Under the pieces are notes generated by a model. It saw only the letters and a program-made list of their open reading frames with translations, ran no database searches and was not told the DNA's origin. This document shows positions 8,847 to 17,421 of a stretch of 64,000 bases of DNA, piece after piece. This DNA is from Paraburkholderia sp. BL10I2N1. GTDB taxonomy: Bacteria > Pseudomonadota > Gammaproteobacteria > Burkholderiales > Burkholderiaceae. How positions within the stretch are numbered: the first letter of the stretch is position 1; every line of letters begins with the position of its first letter. The stretch lies in assembly GCF_004361815.1 (NCBI RefSeq), contig NZ_SNWA01000001.1:3844001-3908000 (forward strand), read 5' to 3'. The translations under genes and the position numbers were made by a program.

Positions 8847-10274
8847 CTACCAGTGCGTGCCCAACTCGCCACGGGGCACAAATTGCCCGTATCCAGTTTG
8901 GCCCACCCACTCGCCGTCGTCGATCAACAACTCGCCGCGCAACAGCACCTTCTTCACCCGCCCCGTGACCTGATGACCTTCGAATAGCGTGAAGTCGCAA
9001 TCGCTGTGCTGCGTGTCTGCGCTAATCGTGTGCGCTTCACCCGGATCGAACAGCACGATGTCGGCGTCACTGCCGACCGCAAGCGTGCCTTTTTTCGGGA
9101 AGAGCCCAAACAGTTTCGCAGGCGCGGTCGACGTTAGCTCGACGAAGCGGTTCAGCGAGATTCGAGCTGTCCGCACGCCACCGTCGTACACCACCGTCAT
9201 GCGCGTTTCGACTCCCGGCACGCCGTTTGGAATCTTCGAAAAGTCGTCGCAGCCGAGCGGTTTCTGGTTCACGTTGCCGCGATGCCCTTCCTTCATGCAG
9301 TAGGGGCAATGATCGGTCGAAATGAGTTGCAGGTCGTCAGTCTTCAGCGCGGTCCATAGCGCGTTCTGCGCGTCTTTCGAACGGAGCGGCGGACTCATGA
9401 CATAGCGTGCGGTCTCGAAACTCTCATCCGAGTACGCCGAGTCGTCGAAGAACAGATAATGCGGGCAGGTTTCCGCGAACACCGGAATGCCGAGGTCGCG
9501 CGCTTCGATCACATGTTTGAGCGCTTCCCTGGCCGAAAGATGCACGAAGTACACCGGCGCTTCGGCGAGTTCCGCGAGTTTGATGCCGCGATGCGTCGCT
9601 TCGCCTTCCATGATGGCCGGGCGCGTGAGTGCGTGATAGCGCGGCGACGTATGACCTTGCGCGATCGCTTCGCGAATCAGCAAGTCGATCACGGTGCCGT
9701 TTTCGGCGTGCAATGCGATCATGCCGCCGTGCTGGCCGACCATGCGCATCGCCTGAAAGATCGCGGCGTCGTCCGACATGACGGTGCCCGGATACGCCAT
9801 GAACATCTTGAAGCTCGACACCCCTTCGTGACGGATCGCGTATTGCATGTCGCCGAGTACGCTTTCGTCAACGTGCGTGACGATTACGTGGAACGCGTAG
9901 TCGATGCTGGCAACGGCAGCCGCTTTCGACTGTGCGCGGGCAATGGCATCGAGCGGACTCGTACCGGCGTTTTGCAGCGCAAAATCGATGATCGTCGTGG
10001 TGCCGCCGAAGGCGGCCGAACGTGTGCCGGAAGCGAAGTTGTCGCAGGTTACCGACGGGCCGAAGGTGTTCTCCATATGCGTATGCGCATCGACGCCGCC
10101 GGGAAACACCAGCAAGCCGCTCGCGTCGATCACGCGGGTGTCCGGTCCCGCTTCGAGTTGCTGGCCGATGCAGACAATGCGTTCACCCTGAATGACAATA
10201 TCGGCAATGTAGTCGTCGACGGCTGTAATCAGGCGTCCGCCGCGGATCAGGGTGCGGGTCGCGGTGTGAGTCAT
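8847..10274 (-). CDS. hydA: Dihydropyrimidinase / D-hydantoinase family cyclic amidohydrolase
   Basis: 475 residues, the usual length for the family. The metal centre is complete: HxH in GGVDAHTHMENTFG (about 55-68), the carboxylated lysine in SFKMFMAYPG, later histidines in ALHAEN and YFVHLS, and STDHCPY near residue 315. These enzymes open cyclic ureides or imides (dihydropyrimidines, 5-substituted hydantoins) to N-carbamoyl acids. The start overlaps the stop of the DapA-family gene by four bases, so translation is probably coupled. No carbamoylase of the usual type sits in the operon, which leaves the true substrate open. Confidence 0.88.
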   Translation of the reverse strand: MTHTATRTLIRGGRLITAVDDYIADIVIQGERIVCIGQQLEAGPDTRVIDASGLLVFPGGVDAHTHMENTFGPSVTCDNFASGTRSAAFGGTTTIIDFALQNAGTSPLDAIARAQSKAAAVASIDYAFHVIVTHVDESVLGDMQYAIRHEGVSSFKMFMAYPGTVMSDDAAIFQAMRMVGQHGGMIALHAENGTVIDLLIREAIAQGHTSPRYHALTRPAIMEGEATHRGIKLAELAEAPVYFVHLSAREALKHVIEARDLGIPVFAETCPHYLFFDDSAYSDESFETARYVMSPPLRSKDAQNALWTALKTDDLQLISTDHCPYCMKEGHRGNVNQKPLGCDDFSKIPNGVPGVETRMTVVYDGGVRTARISLNRFVELTSTAPAKLFGLFPKKGTLAVGSDADIVLFDPGEAHTISADTQHSDCDFTLFEGHQVTGRVKKVLLRGELLIDDGEWVGQTGYGQFVPRGELGTHW

Positions 10275-11227
10275 GAATCGCTCCGTTCGGGATCAATGGC
10301 AAGCGCAAAGGAGAGCGCCTCGTCGAGGCGGCGGGTTTCGGCGGCCGACAGACGAGGGATCGGCGGACGCATCGACGGCTGCGGAAACTTGCCAAGCAGA
10401 TGCAAACAGGCCTTCAGGCGCGCATTCGCATGCGAGCCGGGCGCCGTGCCGTAAATGGCCTTTGCCAGCGGATATACATGGCCGTGGAGCCGTTGCGCCT
10501 CGCTGAGTTCGCCGCGCAGTACCGCGCGATACAGCGCGACTATCAACTCCGGCACCACGGCGGCGAGACTCACGAGGCTGCCTTCGGTGCCGATCGCGAA
10601 GCATGGGAGCAGGTGCTCATCGCCTGATGCCATCACAGCCACATGCGGCGCAACGCATTTCGCGAGCCTGCGATTGGCCTCGTAGGCGCCGGTTTCCCAG
10701 CTCCCTTCCTTGATCGCCACCACCTCGGGCAGGCTGACCAGCGCCGTCAGCATCTCAGGCGTGTAGGCCATCGCGCCCGTGTTGACGCCCGCCTGGTACA
10801 GCATCATCGGCAACCGCGCGTTCTCGTTGACGATCCGGTGATGCGTGACTACGGTTTCCAGATCGGTGGAAAGCGCCCACGAGTAAGGCGGGAACAGCAG
10901 TAACGCATCGGCGCCCGCGCGTTGTGCGTCGTCGGCATGCGCTTGGGCTTCGTAGCTGTCTTCCGAGTTGATACCCGCGACGATGATGGAGCGCTCGCCG
11001 CATGCGCTGCTTGCAATCTCCACCACACGCCGCTTTTCCTCTCGCGACAAGGCGACGTTCTCGCCCGCGTGGCCGTTGATCAGCAGGCCGACAATTCCGT
11101 CGACCGCTGCCACGTCTTCGAGATGGCGCACTAGCGCAGCCTCGTCAAGATGGCGGCCGTGCGCATCGAGCGGACACAACGTGGCGGCGTAAATGCCATT
11201 GAAGGGGGCGTCATGCAAGGGAATCAT
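10271..11227 (-). CDS. DapA-family (dihydrodipicolinate synthase/N-acetylneuraminate lyase) enzyme
   Basis: 318 residues with the TIM-barrel aldolase features: GLLINGHAGE near residue 47, the LLFPPYSW segment, MLYQAG with the conserved Tyr, and the Schiff-base lysine in VAIKEGSWE (about residue 172). Family members include DapA, N-acetylneuraminate lyase, 2-keto-3-deoxy-sugar aldolases and the hydroxyproline-pathway deaminase LhpC/HpcD. Next to oxidase subunits of the LhpBEF/opine-oxidase type, an LhpC-like deaminating lyase is the closest analogy. ATGA overlaps with both neighbours indicate a tight operon. Confidence 0.82.
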   Translation of the reverse strand: MIPLHDAPFNGIYAATLCPLDAHGRHLDEAALVRHLEDVAAVDGIVGLLINGHAGENVALSREEKRRVVEIASSACGERSIIVAGINSEDSYEAQAHADDAQRAGADALLLFPPYSWALSTDLETVVTHHRIVNENARLPMMLYQAGVNTGAMAYTPEMLTALVSLPEVVAIKEGSWETGAYEANRRLAKCVAPHVAVMASGDEHLLPCFAIGTEGSLVSLAAVVPELIVALYRAVLRGELSEAQRLHGHVYPLAKAIYGTAPGSHANARLKACLHLLGKFPQPSMRPPIPRLSAAETRRLDEALSFALAIDPERSDS

Positions 11228-12396
11228 GGGGTCTGTTCTCGATGAGAGAGTTCGGGCGCGGCAACGATGAGCCGCGCAGGGTCGAACAACGGCAGCTCGG
11301 GCGTCTCACCGAGCATCGTTTGAGCGAGCAGCTTGCCCATGTAGGGACCGCTCGTGTAACCTGAGTGCACGCAGCCGACGACCCACGCGTCGGCAAGGCC
11401 GGGCAGCGGGCCGATCATGGGCATCGCGTCGGCGGTTTCGGCTTCGAGCCCGAGCCAGATGCGCGCCACACGCGCTTTGGCGAGTGCCGGGATCACATGC
11501 TGCGCGAGCCGCAAGTTGCCGGTGAGGTTTTGCGGAATGGTTTCGACGGGACCGCGTTCGCGATCGCCGACACCTTGCCAGCCGCCACCGATCAGCACCG
11601 TGCCGTTGGCAAACTGTTTCATCGACAGCAGCCCGTTCGCAATGCTTAGCACCGAACGCATCACAGGCGGCATCCGTTCGGTGACGATCAACTGGTTCAC
11701 CAGCGTCTTCACGGGAATGCGGATATCGAGCATCGCCAGCAATGGTTCCAGCCAGACGCCGCCCGCCATCACGAGACGCGTGGCGTCGATCCGAATCGAG
11801 GCACCGTGGTTTTCGGGGCCATGCACCCGGTACTGTCCATTTGTCTGATCGATGCGGACCGCGGCCGTCTGCTCGAAGATCTGCACGCCGGCTGCACGCA
11901 GCGCCGCGCAATAGGCGCGGCCGGTCAGATACGCGCTGGCAAAGCCGTCTGTCTGGCAGAACGCGGCTTCGAGCATCGCAGGGTTGAGGCCGGGTTCGAC
12001 CGCGAGCGCCGCGTCGCGCTCGAGCAGGTCGATCTGCGCACCGTATTCGCGCCGTGCGGCGGCGCGGGCCCGTAGCAGTTCACGTTCGGCTTCCGTAAAA
12101 GCGAGCGACAGCCCCGGCGCAGCGGTCGCCAGTACGCTTGAGCCAAGCCATTGATCGGTTTCCATCCACATTTGCCACGCACGCATCGCGTAGGGAATCA
12201 ATGCGGCCCGTGTCATATGGAGCGTGAGCGTGCCCGCGTTCACGCCGGAGGCGGCGCGGCACAGGGCGTCGCGTTCGATGAGCGCCACGCGCATGCCGGC
12301 GCGCGCGAGGAATAGCGCGGTGGTGCAGCCCATCACGCCGCCGCCGACCACGGCGGCATCGAATGGCCCATGCACGTTTTGAACCGGCGTGCTCAT
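11224..12396 (-). CDS. FAD-dependent D-amino-acid/opine oxidase-type subunit (DAO fold)
   Basis: 390 residues. The N-terminal Rossmann motif AAVVGGGVMGCTTALFLARAG (split here: AAVVGGGVMG, then CTTALFLARAG) binds FAD, and the rest follows the DAO/glycine oxidase fold with LGLEAETADAMPMIGPLPG and the C-terminal HSGYTSGPYMGKLLA. It resembles HcnC, the opine oxidase subunit OoxB and the D-hydroxyproline dehydrogenase beta subunit. The start at 12396 (MSTPVQN) overlaps the stop of the next subunit as ATGA; an in-frame start at 12495 would overlap it far more and is rejected. Probably membrane-associated and electron-chain linked, working with the two subunits upstream. Confidence 0.85.
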   Translation of the reverse strand: MSTPVQNVHGPFDAAVVGGGVMGCTTALFLARAGMRVALIERDALCRAASGVNAGTLTLHMTRAALIPYAMRAWQMWMETDQWLGSSVLATAAPGLSLAFTEAERELLRARAAARREYGAQIDLLERDAALAVEPGLNPAMLEAAFCQTDGFASAYLTGRAYCAALRAAGVQIFEQTAAVRIDQTNGQYRVHGPENHGASIRIDATRLVMAGGVWLEPLLAMLDIRIPVKTLVNQLIVTERMPPVMRSVLSIANGLLSMKQFANGTVLIGGGWQGVGDRERGPVETIPQNLTGNLRLAQHVIPALAKARVARIWLGLEAETADAMPMIGPLPGLADAWVVGCVHSGYTSGPYMGKLLAQTMLGETPELPLFDPARLIVAAPELSHREQTP

Positions 12397-13829
12397 AGCG
12401 GGGCCGCCTTCGGAATCGGGATATCGTCGTACGCAAACTCGCCGGTGAGCGCTTCGACCGTCACCGGGCGCAAGGGCGTGCGGGCGGCAAAACATCCGAC
12501 GCTTTCGCGTGAAGTGGCGCCTGCGCGCCGCATAAGCAGTTCACCGGCGACATCGCCGCACGTGCGGCCCTGGCACGGGCCCATGCCGCAACGCGTCCAC
12601 GCCTTGAGCTGGTTGGCGTCCTGTGCGCCGGCATCGCAGGCGGCGTCGATCTCGCGGCGTGTCACGTCCTCGCAACGGCACACGATCGTATCGGGGGTGA
12701 TGCTGTCGACGTGACCGAAGCGCAGCGCCATCAGATCGGCCATCGCATGTCCGATGCGCATTGCCTGCCGATGCGCCTTGCGCGTCGGCTCGCTGCGACG
12801 TGTCAGGCGCGAGGGGTTCGAGGCGCCGACATCGAGCGCGCACGCCAGTCCGGCCAGCGTGCCGTGTATGGCGGCAGCGGCCGCACCCGCGATACCGGCA
12901 ACGTCGCCGGCGACATAGAGCAGAGGACGCGAAGTGCGCCCGTCCTCATCAGCGACGGCGATCCACCCTCCCGCCGCACGCGAATAAACATGCTTCGCAC
13001 GCAACAGCCGGGTGACCTCGGTGGAAGGCGTGAGTCCATGCCCTACGGCTATGCAATCGGCGAGGACGGTCTTTCGTTGTCCGTCCATCGGGCGTCCAGC
13101 CGCGTCGCAAGGAGCAAGGGTGGCGCGCAAGCGCTCGCCGGCGGGCTCGACACGAACGATCGTGTGCCGCGCGAAGCGCGGCGTGCCCGCGCGGCCGATC
13201 GTGCGCCACCACTTTGCGCCCTGCCAAAGCAGATCGGGACGTGCGAGCAGCGCAGGCAGGGTAGCTGCCCAATCGGCGGTGCCTGCGAGATCCGCAATCG
13301 CCTCGACCTTGCCGCCGCCTTCGATCGTTTTCGCCGCCACGGCTGCGAGCAACGGACCACAGCCGGCCAGGAGCGTCGAGCGGCCTGGCAGCACACCCTG
13401 CGATTTCAGGAGGATTGTCGCAGCCGCGAGACCGATCACGCCAGGCGTGGTCCATCCTTCAAACGGCACGACCCGTTCGGTCGTTCCGGACGCAACGATC
13501 AATGCGCGTGCCAGGCAATGCACGGGGCCATGCGGGCCGGTGGCGTCGACGCGGTACTCACCGGTCGCGGCCCACACCGAATGAGCAAAGAAGGTCGTCA
13601 CCGTGCTGGCGGCGAGTTCACGCCGCAGTGCGTCACCGGCCTCCTGATCGGCGCTGCTGCCGGCATCGATGCTGGCGCCAATACCATCTATGGGTGCGCG
13701 ATAGACCTGCCCCCCTGCGCTGGGGTTTTCGTCGAACAGCGCGACGCTCAATCCAGTCGACGCCGCCGCCAGCGCCGCGGACGCGCCCGCCGGCCCCCCT
13801 CCGAGCACCACCACGTCGAACTCAGACAT
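12393..13829 (-). CDS. Pyridine-nucleotide-disulfide-type oxidoreductase subunit with BFD-like 2Fe-2S domain (HcnB/OoxA-like)
   Basis: 478 residues. The N-terminal dinucleotide motif VVVLGGGPAGASAALAA is followed by the SAGGQVYR segment typical of HcnB and opine oxidase alpha subunits. The C-terminal bacterioferritin-associated-ferredoxin-like domain has the Cys pattern CRCEDVT and CGMGPCQGRTCG (about 395-430), which should carry a 2Fe-2S cluster. It works as the electron-transfer subunit between the DAO-fold subunit and the small ferredoxin-like protein. It overlaps that upstream gene by 8 bases and the downstream gene by 4. Confidence 0.87.
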   Translation of the reverse strand: MSEFDVVVLGGGPAGASAALAAASTGLSVALFDENPSAGGQVYRAPIDGIGASIDAGSSADQEAGDALRRELAASTVTTFFAHSVWAATGEYRVDATGPHGPVHCLARALIVASGTTERVVPFEGWTTPGVIGLAAATILLKSQGVLPGRSTLLAGCGPLLAAVAAKTIEGGGKVEAIADLAGTADWAATLPALLARPDLLWQGAKWWRTIGRAGTPRFARHTIVRVEPAGERLRATLAPCDAAGRPMDGQRKTVLADCIAVGHGLTPSTEVTRLLRAKHVYSRAAGGWIAVADEDGRTSRPLLYVAGDVAGIAGAAAAAIHGTLAGLACALDVGASNPSRLTRRSEPTRKAHRQAMRIGHAMADLMALRFGHVDSITPDTIVCRCEDVTRREIDAACDAGAQDANQLKAWTRCGMGPCQGRTCGDVAGELLMRRAGATSRESVGCFAARTPLRPVTVEALTGEFAYDDIPIPKAAPL

Positions 13830-14109
13830 CGGCGCCGGTCTCCGGAACGGTTTCGATACGCAAGCCGTCGGTAACGGGCGTTTGGCAAGCGAGCACCCGC
13901 CGGCCGTCTACCATCACCAGACACTCCTGGCAGGATCCCATCAGACAAACCATACCGCGCGCCTCGCGCAGACGTGGGCTCGTGCGCAACGCCCTTACGC
14001 CGGACGCAAACAGCGCGGCCGCGACGCTTTCGCCAGCACGCGCCGTGAAGCGTTGGCCGTCAAAAAACAGCTCAATCGCGGCCCCGCGGTTCGCATAATG
14101 AATACGCAT
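13822..14109 (-). CDS. Small 2Fe-2S ferredoxin-like subunit (HcnA/LhpF-like)
   Basis: 95 residues from ATG 14109 (MRIHYANRG); ATGs at 14127 and 14136 are also in frame. A beta-grasp ferredoxin (Fer2_4 type) with FFDGQRFTARAGESVAAALF and the cluster-binding CLMGSCQECLVMVDG plus a downstream Cys in VLACQTPV. It corresponds to the gamma or small subunit of three-part opine oxidase, cyanide synthase and D-hydroxyproline dehydrogenase complexes. As the first gene of the leftward operon it should be controlled by the divergent promoter region carrying the CGTATACG repeats. Confidence 0.85.
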   Translation of the reverse strand: MRIHYANRGAAIELFFDGQRFTARAGESVAAALFASGVRALRTSPRLREARGMVCLMGSCQECLVMVDGRRVLACQTPVTDGLRIETVPETGADV

Positions 14110-14176
14110 GGCGTCCTCTGCTGACATCGGCACCAACCTCGCTTGACAAGTAATTTAGGCGATGTTTTGATAGTAC

Positions 14177-14195
14177 CGTATACGATGCGTATACG
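14177..14195. promoter_or_regulatory. Tandem CGTATACG palindromes in the divergent promoter (candidate GntR/FCD operator)
   Basis: Two perfect copies of the 8-base palindrome CGTATACG at 14177-14184 and 14188-14195, their starts 11 bases (one helical turn) apart. They lie between the start of the leftward oxidase operon and the start of the rightward ABC operon. A related site precedes the regulator gene at 19380-19404. The most economical reading is that the GntR/FCD protein at 18697-19353 binds here and controls both operons. Confidence 0.6.
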
Positions 14196-14277
14196 CAAAG
14201 TCGCCAAAAATAAGCGGCGCCGCGAACGCCTCGACCGGGCACTTCCGCACCTTGACGTCCTCTCACGGAGTTACAGC

Positions 14278-15105
14278 ATGAAACCCTCGATCATCCTGAG
14301 CCGCATGCTCGCCGTCGGTATCGCGGCATGCGCGCTGCTCGGTTCACTCGACGCAAGCGCACGCACGCTGGACGAAATCCTCGCGTCGAAGAAGATTGTG
14401 TTCGGTATTAACCCGAACCTGGCACCGCTCGGCACCTATGACGCAAAGAACAATATCGACGGCTTCGATGTAAGCATCGCGAAGAAGATCGCGGACTCGC
14501 TGGGTGTAAAGCTGGAGATCGTGCCGGTCGGATCGAACGACCGCGTGCCGTTTCTGATGGCCGACAAGATCGACGCGGTGATGGGCGGCATGACGCGCAA
14601 CGCAGACCGCATGAAAGTGATTGACTTCACTGATCCCGTGAACACTGAAGTGCTCGGCGTGCTGACCACTCAGGACAAGCCCTATAAAGACTGGACACAG
14701 CTGAACGACCCTTCGGTGCGGCTCGTGCAGGTGCGCGGCACGACGCCAGTGAAGCTGATCCAGGACAAGCTGCCCAAGGCGCAATTGCTGTTGCTGGATA
14801 ACTATCCTGATGCGGTGCGCTCGATTGCACAAGGCCGCTCCGACGCGCTGATCGACGTGCTCGATTTCATGCTGAGCTACACGAAGAACTATCCGACGAA
14901 ATGGCGTGTCGTTGACGCACCGATTGAAGTGGACTACGACTGCATCGGTATCAAGAAGGGCAATACCGAGCTGACTGAGCGTCTGAACAAGGAAATCGGC
15001 ATGTTGCAAAAGAACGGCTTTGTGGCAGCGAGCTGGAAGAAATGGTTTGGCAGCCCGATGCTGTACGACCCGACCGCTGCACCACCCGCGATCGCCGCCC
15101 AATAA
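14278..15105 (+). CDS. Periplasmic amino-acid-binding protein of an ABC importer
   Basis: 275 residues, start at 14278 behind CACGGAG. A signal peptide (about 1-27, ending ASA) precedes a type-II periplasmic binding fold (PBP2/SBP_bac_3): IVFGINPNLAPLGTYDAKN, the ligand segment GGMTRNADRMKVIDFTDPV and VQVRGTTPVKLIQ. The conserved Arg of polar amino-acid binding proteins is visible in NADRM, so the ligand should carry an alpha-carboxylate. It is followed by two permeases and an ATPase. An upstream in-frame ATG at 14143 runs through the operator region and is not credible. Confidence 0.88.
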   Translation: MKPSIILSRMLAVGIAACALLGSLDASARTLDEILASKKIVFGINPNLAPLGTYDAKNNIDGFDVSIAKKIADSLGVKLEIVPVGSNDRVPFLMADKIDAVMGGMTRNADRMKVIDFTDPVNTEVLGVLTTQDKPYKDWTQLNDPSVRLVQVRGTTPVKLIQDKLPKAQLLLLDNYPDAVRSIAQGRSDALIDVLDFMLSYTKNYPTKWRVVDAPIEVDYDCIGIKKGNTELTERLNKEIGMLQKNGFVAASWKKWFGSPMLYDPTAAPPAIAAQ

Positions 15106-15186
15106 CTTTGCTTCGTCACTGGCAGTGCGCGTCGTCACATAGGGTATCGCGCACTGCCTATCATCGTTGCAAGGAGTGCTGATTCG

Positions 15187-15855
15187 ATGACGCTACAGTT
15201 CGGGCCGATCCTCGAGCAATGGCCGTATCTGCTCGGTGGCGCGTGGCTCAGTCTTCAAATCGCGGTGCTTGCGTTCGCGCTCGGCATGCTGATCGGACTC
15301 GTCTGCGCGTCGCTCCTGCGCTACGGGCCGGCTTTTGTGCGCCGCCTCGTGAGCGCGTATGTGAGCTTCGGGACCAATACGCCACAGCTCGTGCAGATCT
15401 TCTTCCTGTTCTTCGCGCTACCCGGAATCGGCGTCACGCTTTCACCCTACAGCGCGGTTCTGCTAGGCGCCACGTTCAATGTCGGCGCTTACCTGTGCGA
15501 AATCCAGCGCGCCGGTTTCGCGTCGGTACGATGGGCGGAAATCGAGGCGGCCGAGGTACTCGGCTTTTCGACGCCGCAGATCGTACGGCACGTGATCTTT
15601 CCGCACGTGATGAAAGTGATGTTTCCACCGCTGTCGAACCAGTTCATTGTGATGACACTCGGTACTTCGATGGCAGCGATCTTCGGTGTCGAGGAACTGA
15701 CGGGCCGCACCTACAACATCAGCTCGCAGACGTACCTGTCGGTCGAAGCGTTTAGCGTCGCCGCAGTGATGTATATCGCCATCACACTCCTGGCGACCTT
15801 CGCGCTGGCAATGTTCGGCCGTCACGTGTGCCGCGCGAAGATAAAGGTGTTCTGA
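15187..15855 (+). CDS. Amino-acid ABC importer permease (first)
   Basis: 222 residues with about five membrane segments and the EAA-loop region EIEAAEVLGFSTPQIVRHVIFP typical of HisM/GlnP permeases (read as EIEAAEVLG then FSTPQIVRHV). A clear AAGGAG ribosome site precedes the ATG. The stop overlaps the next permease as TGATG, so the two are translationally coupled and probably form a heterodimer. Confidence 0.88.
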   Translation: MTLQFGPILEQWPYLLGGAWLSLQIAVLAFALGMLIGLVCASLLRYGPAFVRRLVSAYVSFGTNTPQLVQIFFLFFALPGIGVTLSPYSAVLLGATFNVGAYLCEIQRAGFASVRWAEIEAAEVLGFSTPQIVRHVIFPHVMKVMFPPLSNQFIVMTLGTSMAAIFGVEELTGRTYNISSQTYLSVEAFSVAAVMYIAITLLATFALAMFGRHVCRAKIKVF

Positions 15856-16544
15856 TGTTCGGCTCGACAATGACACAACTCACCCAGTTGTTCTCGTACT
15901 ACAACGTGTTGTTGTTGCTCGAAGGGCTCGTCGCGACCTTCGTGCTGTCGGTGATCGGCTGCATCGCGGGTTTCGTTTCGGGCTTCGTGGTGGCGATCTT
16001 GCGTGCGACGCGCTCACGCGCAATGGCGCCAGTCCGCGCGCTGATGTTCGCCTACTGCCTGCTGTTCAGGCGCGTGCCGTTCCTCGTTACGTTGATGCTG
16101 GTGTTCTTCGCGAGCCAGTCGATCAACGCGAACCTGTCTACCTTCACGGTCGCGTTGATCAGCGTATGCCTGATCGCCACGGCATATCTCGGCGAGATCG
16201 TGCGCAGCGGGCTGGAGTCGGTCCACATCAACCAGTGGGAGGCCGCCAGTACGCTGAACTTCAGCTACCTGGAGACGCTGCGCTATGTGATCGTGCCGCA
16301 GGCGTGGCGCGTCATCTTGCCGCCCACTTTCGGCTTCTTCGTGATGTTCATCAAGGACACCGCGCTAGCTTCGCAAATCGGCGTGATGGAGCTCACATCG
16401 GCGGGAAAGGTGCTCAGCAACAAGGGCTTTTCCGCGACATTCGTGTACGGGACGGTTTTGGCGCTGTATTTCCTGATGTCGTATCCCTTGTCGCGCTTCG
16501 GCAAGCGCCTGGAGAAGAATCTTGCCACAACTCGAAATCGTTGA
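15855..16544 (+). CDS. Amino-acid ABC importer permease (second)
   Basis: 229 residues. Membrane segments start near residue 18, and the coupling helix region is WEAASTLNFSYLETLRYVI. The start at 15855 overlaps the previous stop; the in-frame ATG at 15828 lies inside the previous gene. The C terminus overlaps the ATPase gene by 23 bases. Partner of the first permease in a HisMQ-type importer. Confidence 0.88.
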   Translation: MFGSTMTQLTQLFSYYNVLLLLEGLVATFVLSVIGCIAGFVSGFVVAILRATRSRAMAPVRALMFAYCLLFRRVPFLVTLMLVFFASQSINANLSTFTVALISVCLIATAYLGEIVRSGLESVHINQWEAASTLNFSYLETLRYVIVPQAWRVILPPTFGFFVMFIKDTALASQIGVMELTSAGKVLSNKGFSATFVYGTVLALYFLMSYPLSRFGKRLEKNLATTRNR

Positions 16545-17259
16545 CCTGAAGGCCTCTTACGGTCCGCATACGGTACTGGAGCGCATCAACCTGTCCGTCG
16601 AGAAAGGCGAGATCGTCAGCCTGATCGGACCTTCCGGTTCGGGCAAGAGCACGTTGCTACGCGTGTTGATGGGGCTGCTGTTACCTGAGGATGGAAGTGT
16701 GCGCCTGAACGGCAGTGAGGTGAACTACGCAGACAGGGCCGCTGTACATGCGCTGCGCTCGGATATCGCGATTGTGTTCCAGCAGTACAACCTGTTCCAG
16801 AACATGACCGTGATCGACAACGTGATGATTACGCCGACCAGGATCAAACGGTGGCCGCGCGCCGAGGTCGAGCAAAACGCGATCAATCTGCTGACGCGCG
16901 TCGGCTTGGCGCACCGGTTGCATGCCTACCCTGACGAATTGTCGGGCGGCCAGCAACAGCGTGTCGCGATCGCGCGAGCGCTCGCCTTGAAACCGAAGGT
17001 GCTGTTGCTCGATGAAGTCACCGCAGCGCTCGACCCTGAACTCGTCAATGAAGTGCTCGATACGATCCGCGAGCTCGCGTCCGATGGCATCACGATGTTT
17101 ATCGTGTCGCACGAAATGGGCTTCGTCCGCGAGGTGTCATCAAAGGTGGTGTTCATGGCGGGTGGCCACGTGATCGAGACCGGGACGCCACAGCAGGTGT
17201 TCGATGCGCCGCAGGAAGCGCGCACGCGTGAGTTTGTTGGAAAGATCCTGCGTCACTGA
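16522..17259 (+). CDS. Amino-acid ABC importer ATPase
   Basis: 245 residues. Walker A is GPSGSGKST (about 35-43), the ABC signature is LSGGQQQR, Walker B is VLLLDEVTAALDPE and the switch histidine is in FIVSHEMG. All essential residues are present. The start codon is TTG at 16522, inside the end of the permease gene, with GGAGAAG just upstream. It energises the importer encoded by the three preceding genes. Confidence 0.9.
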   Translation: MPQLEIVDLKASYGPHTVLERINLSVEKGEIVSLIGPSGSGKSTLLRVLMGLLLPEDGSVRLNGSEVNYADRAAVHALRSDIAIVFQQYNLFQNMTVIDNVMITPTRIKRWPRAEVEQNAINLLTRVGLAHRLHAYPDELSGGQQQRVAIARALALKPKVLLLDEVTAALDPELVNEVLDTIRELASDGITMFIVSHEMGFVREVSSKVVFMAGGHVIETGTPQQVFDAPQEARTREFVGKILRH

Positions 17260-17421
17260 TGGCGACGTTTTCGGTGACGCGGAGCGCCGTGCGCGCCTCG
17301 CACTTCGTAGCCCGCACCCAGGTTAATGTCCTGGGTCGGTGCGATGATCGTCATTGCCTGCTCCACTACGCTGTTGTTCAAACCGGCTACACCCCTCTCT
17401 CAAATCTTAAGGCTTGCCCGT

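Noticed and set aside
9459..10454. A 331-residue rightward frame inside the hydantoinase region
   Set aside because: Arg/His-rich mirror translation of the dihydropyrimidinase gene.
12711..13874. A 387-residue rightward frame opposite the flavoprotein subunit
   Set aside because: Shadow of a gene whose FAD and 2Fe-2S motifs are intact.
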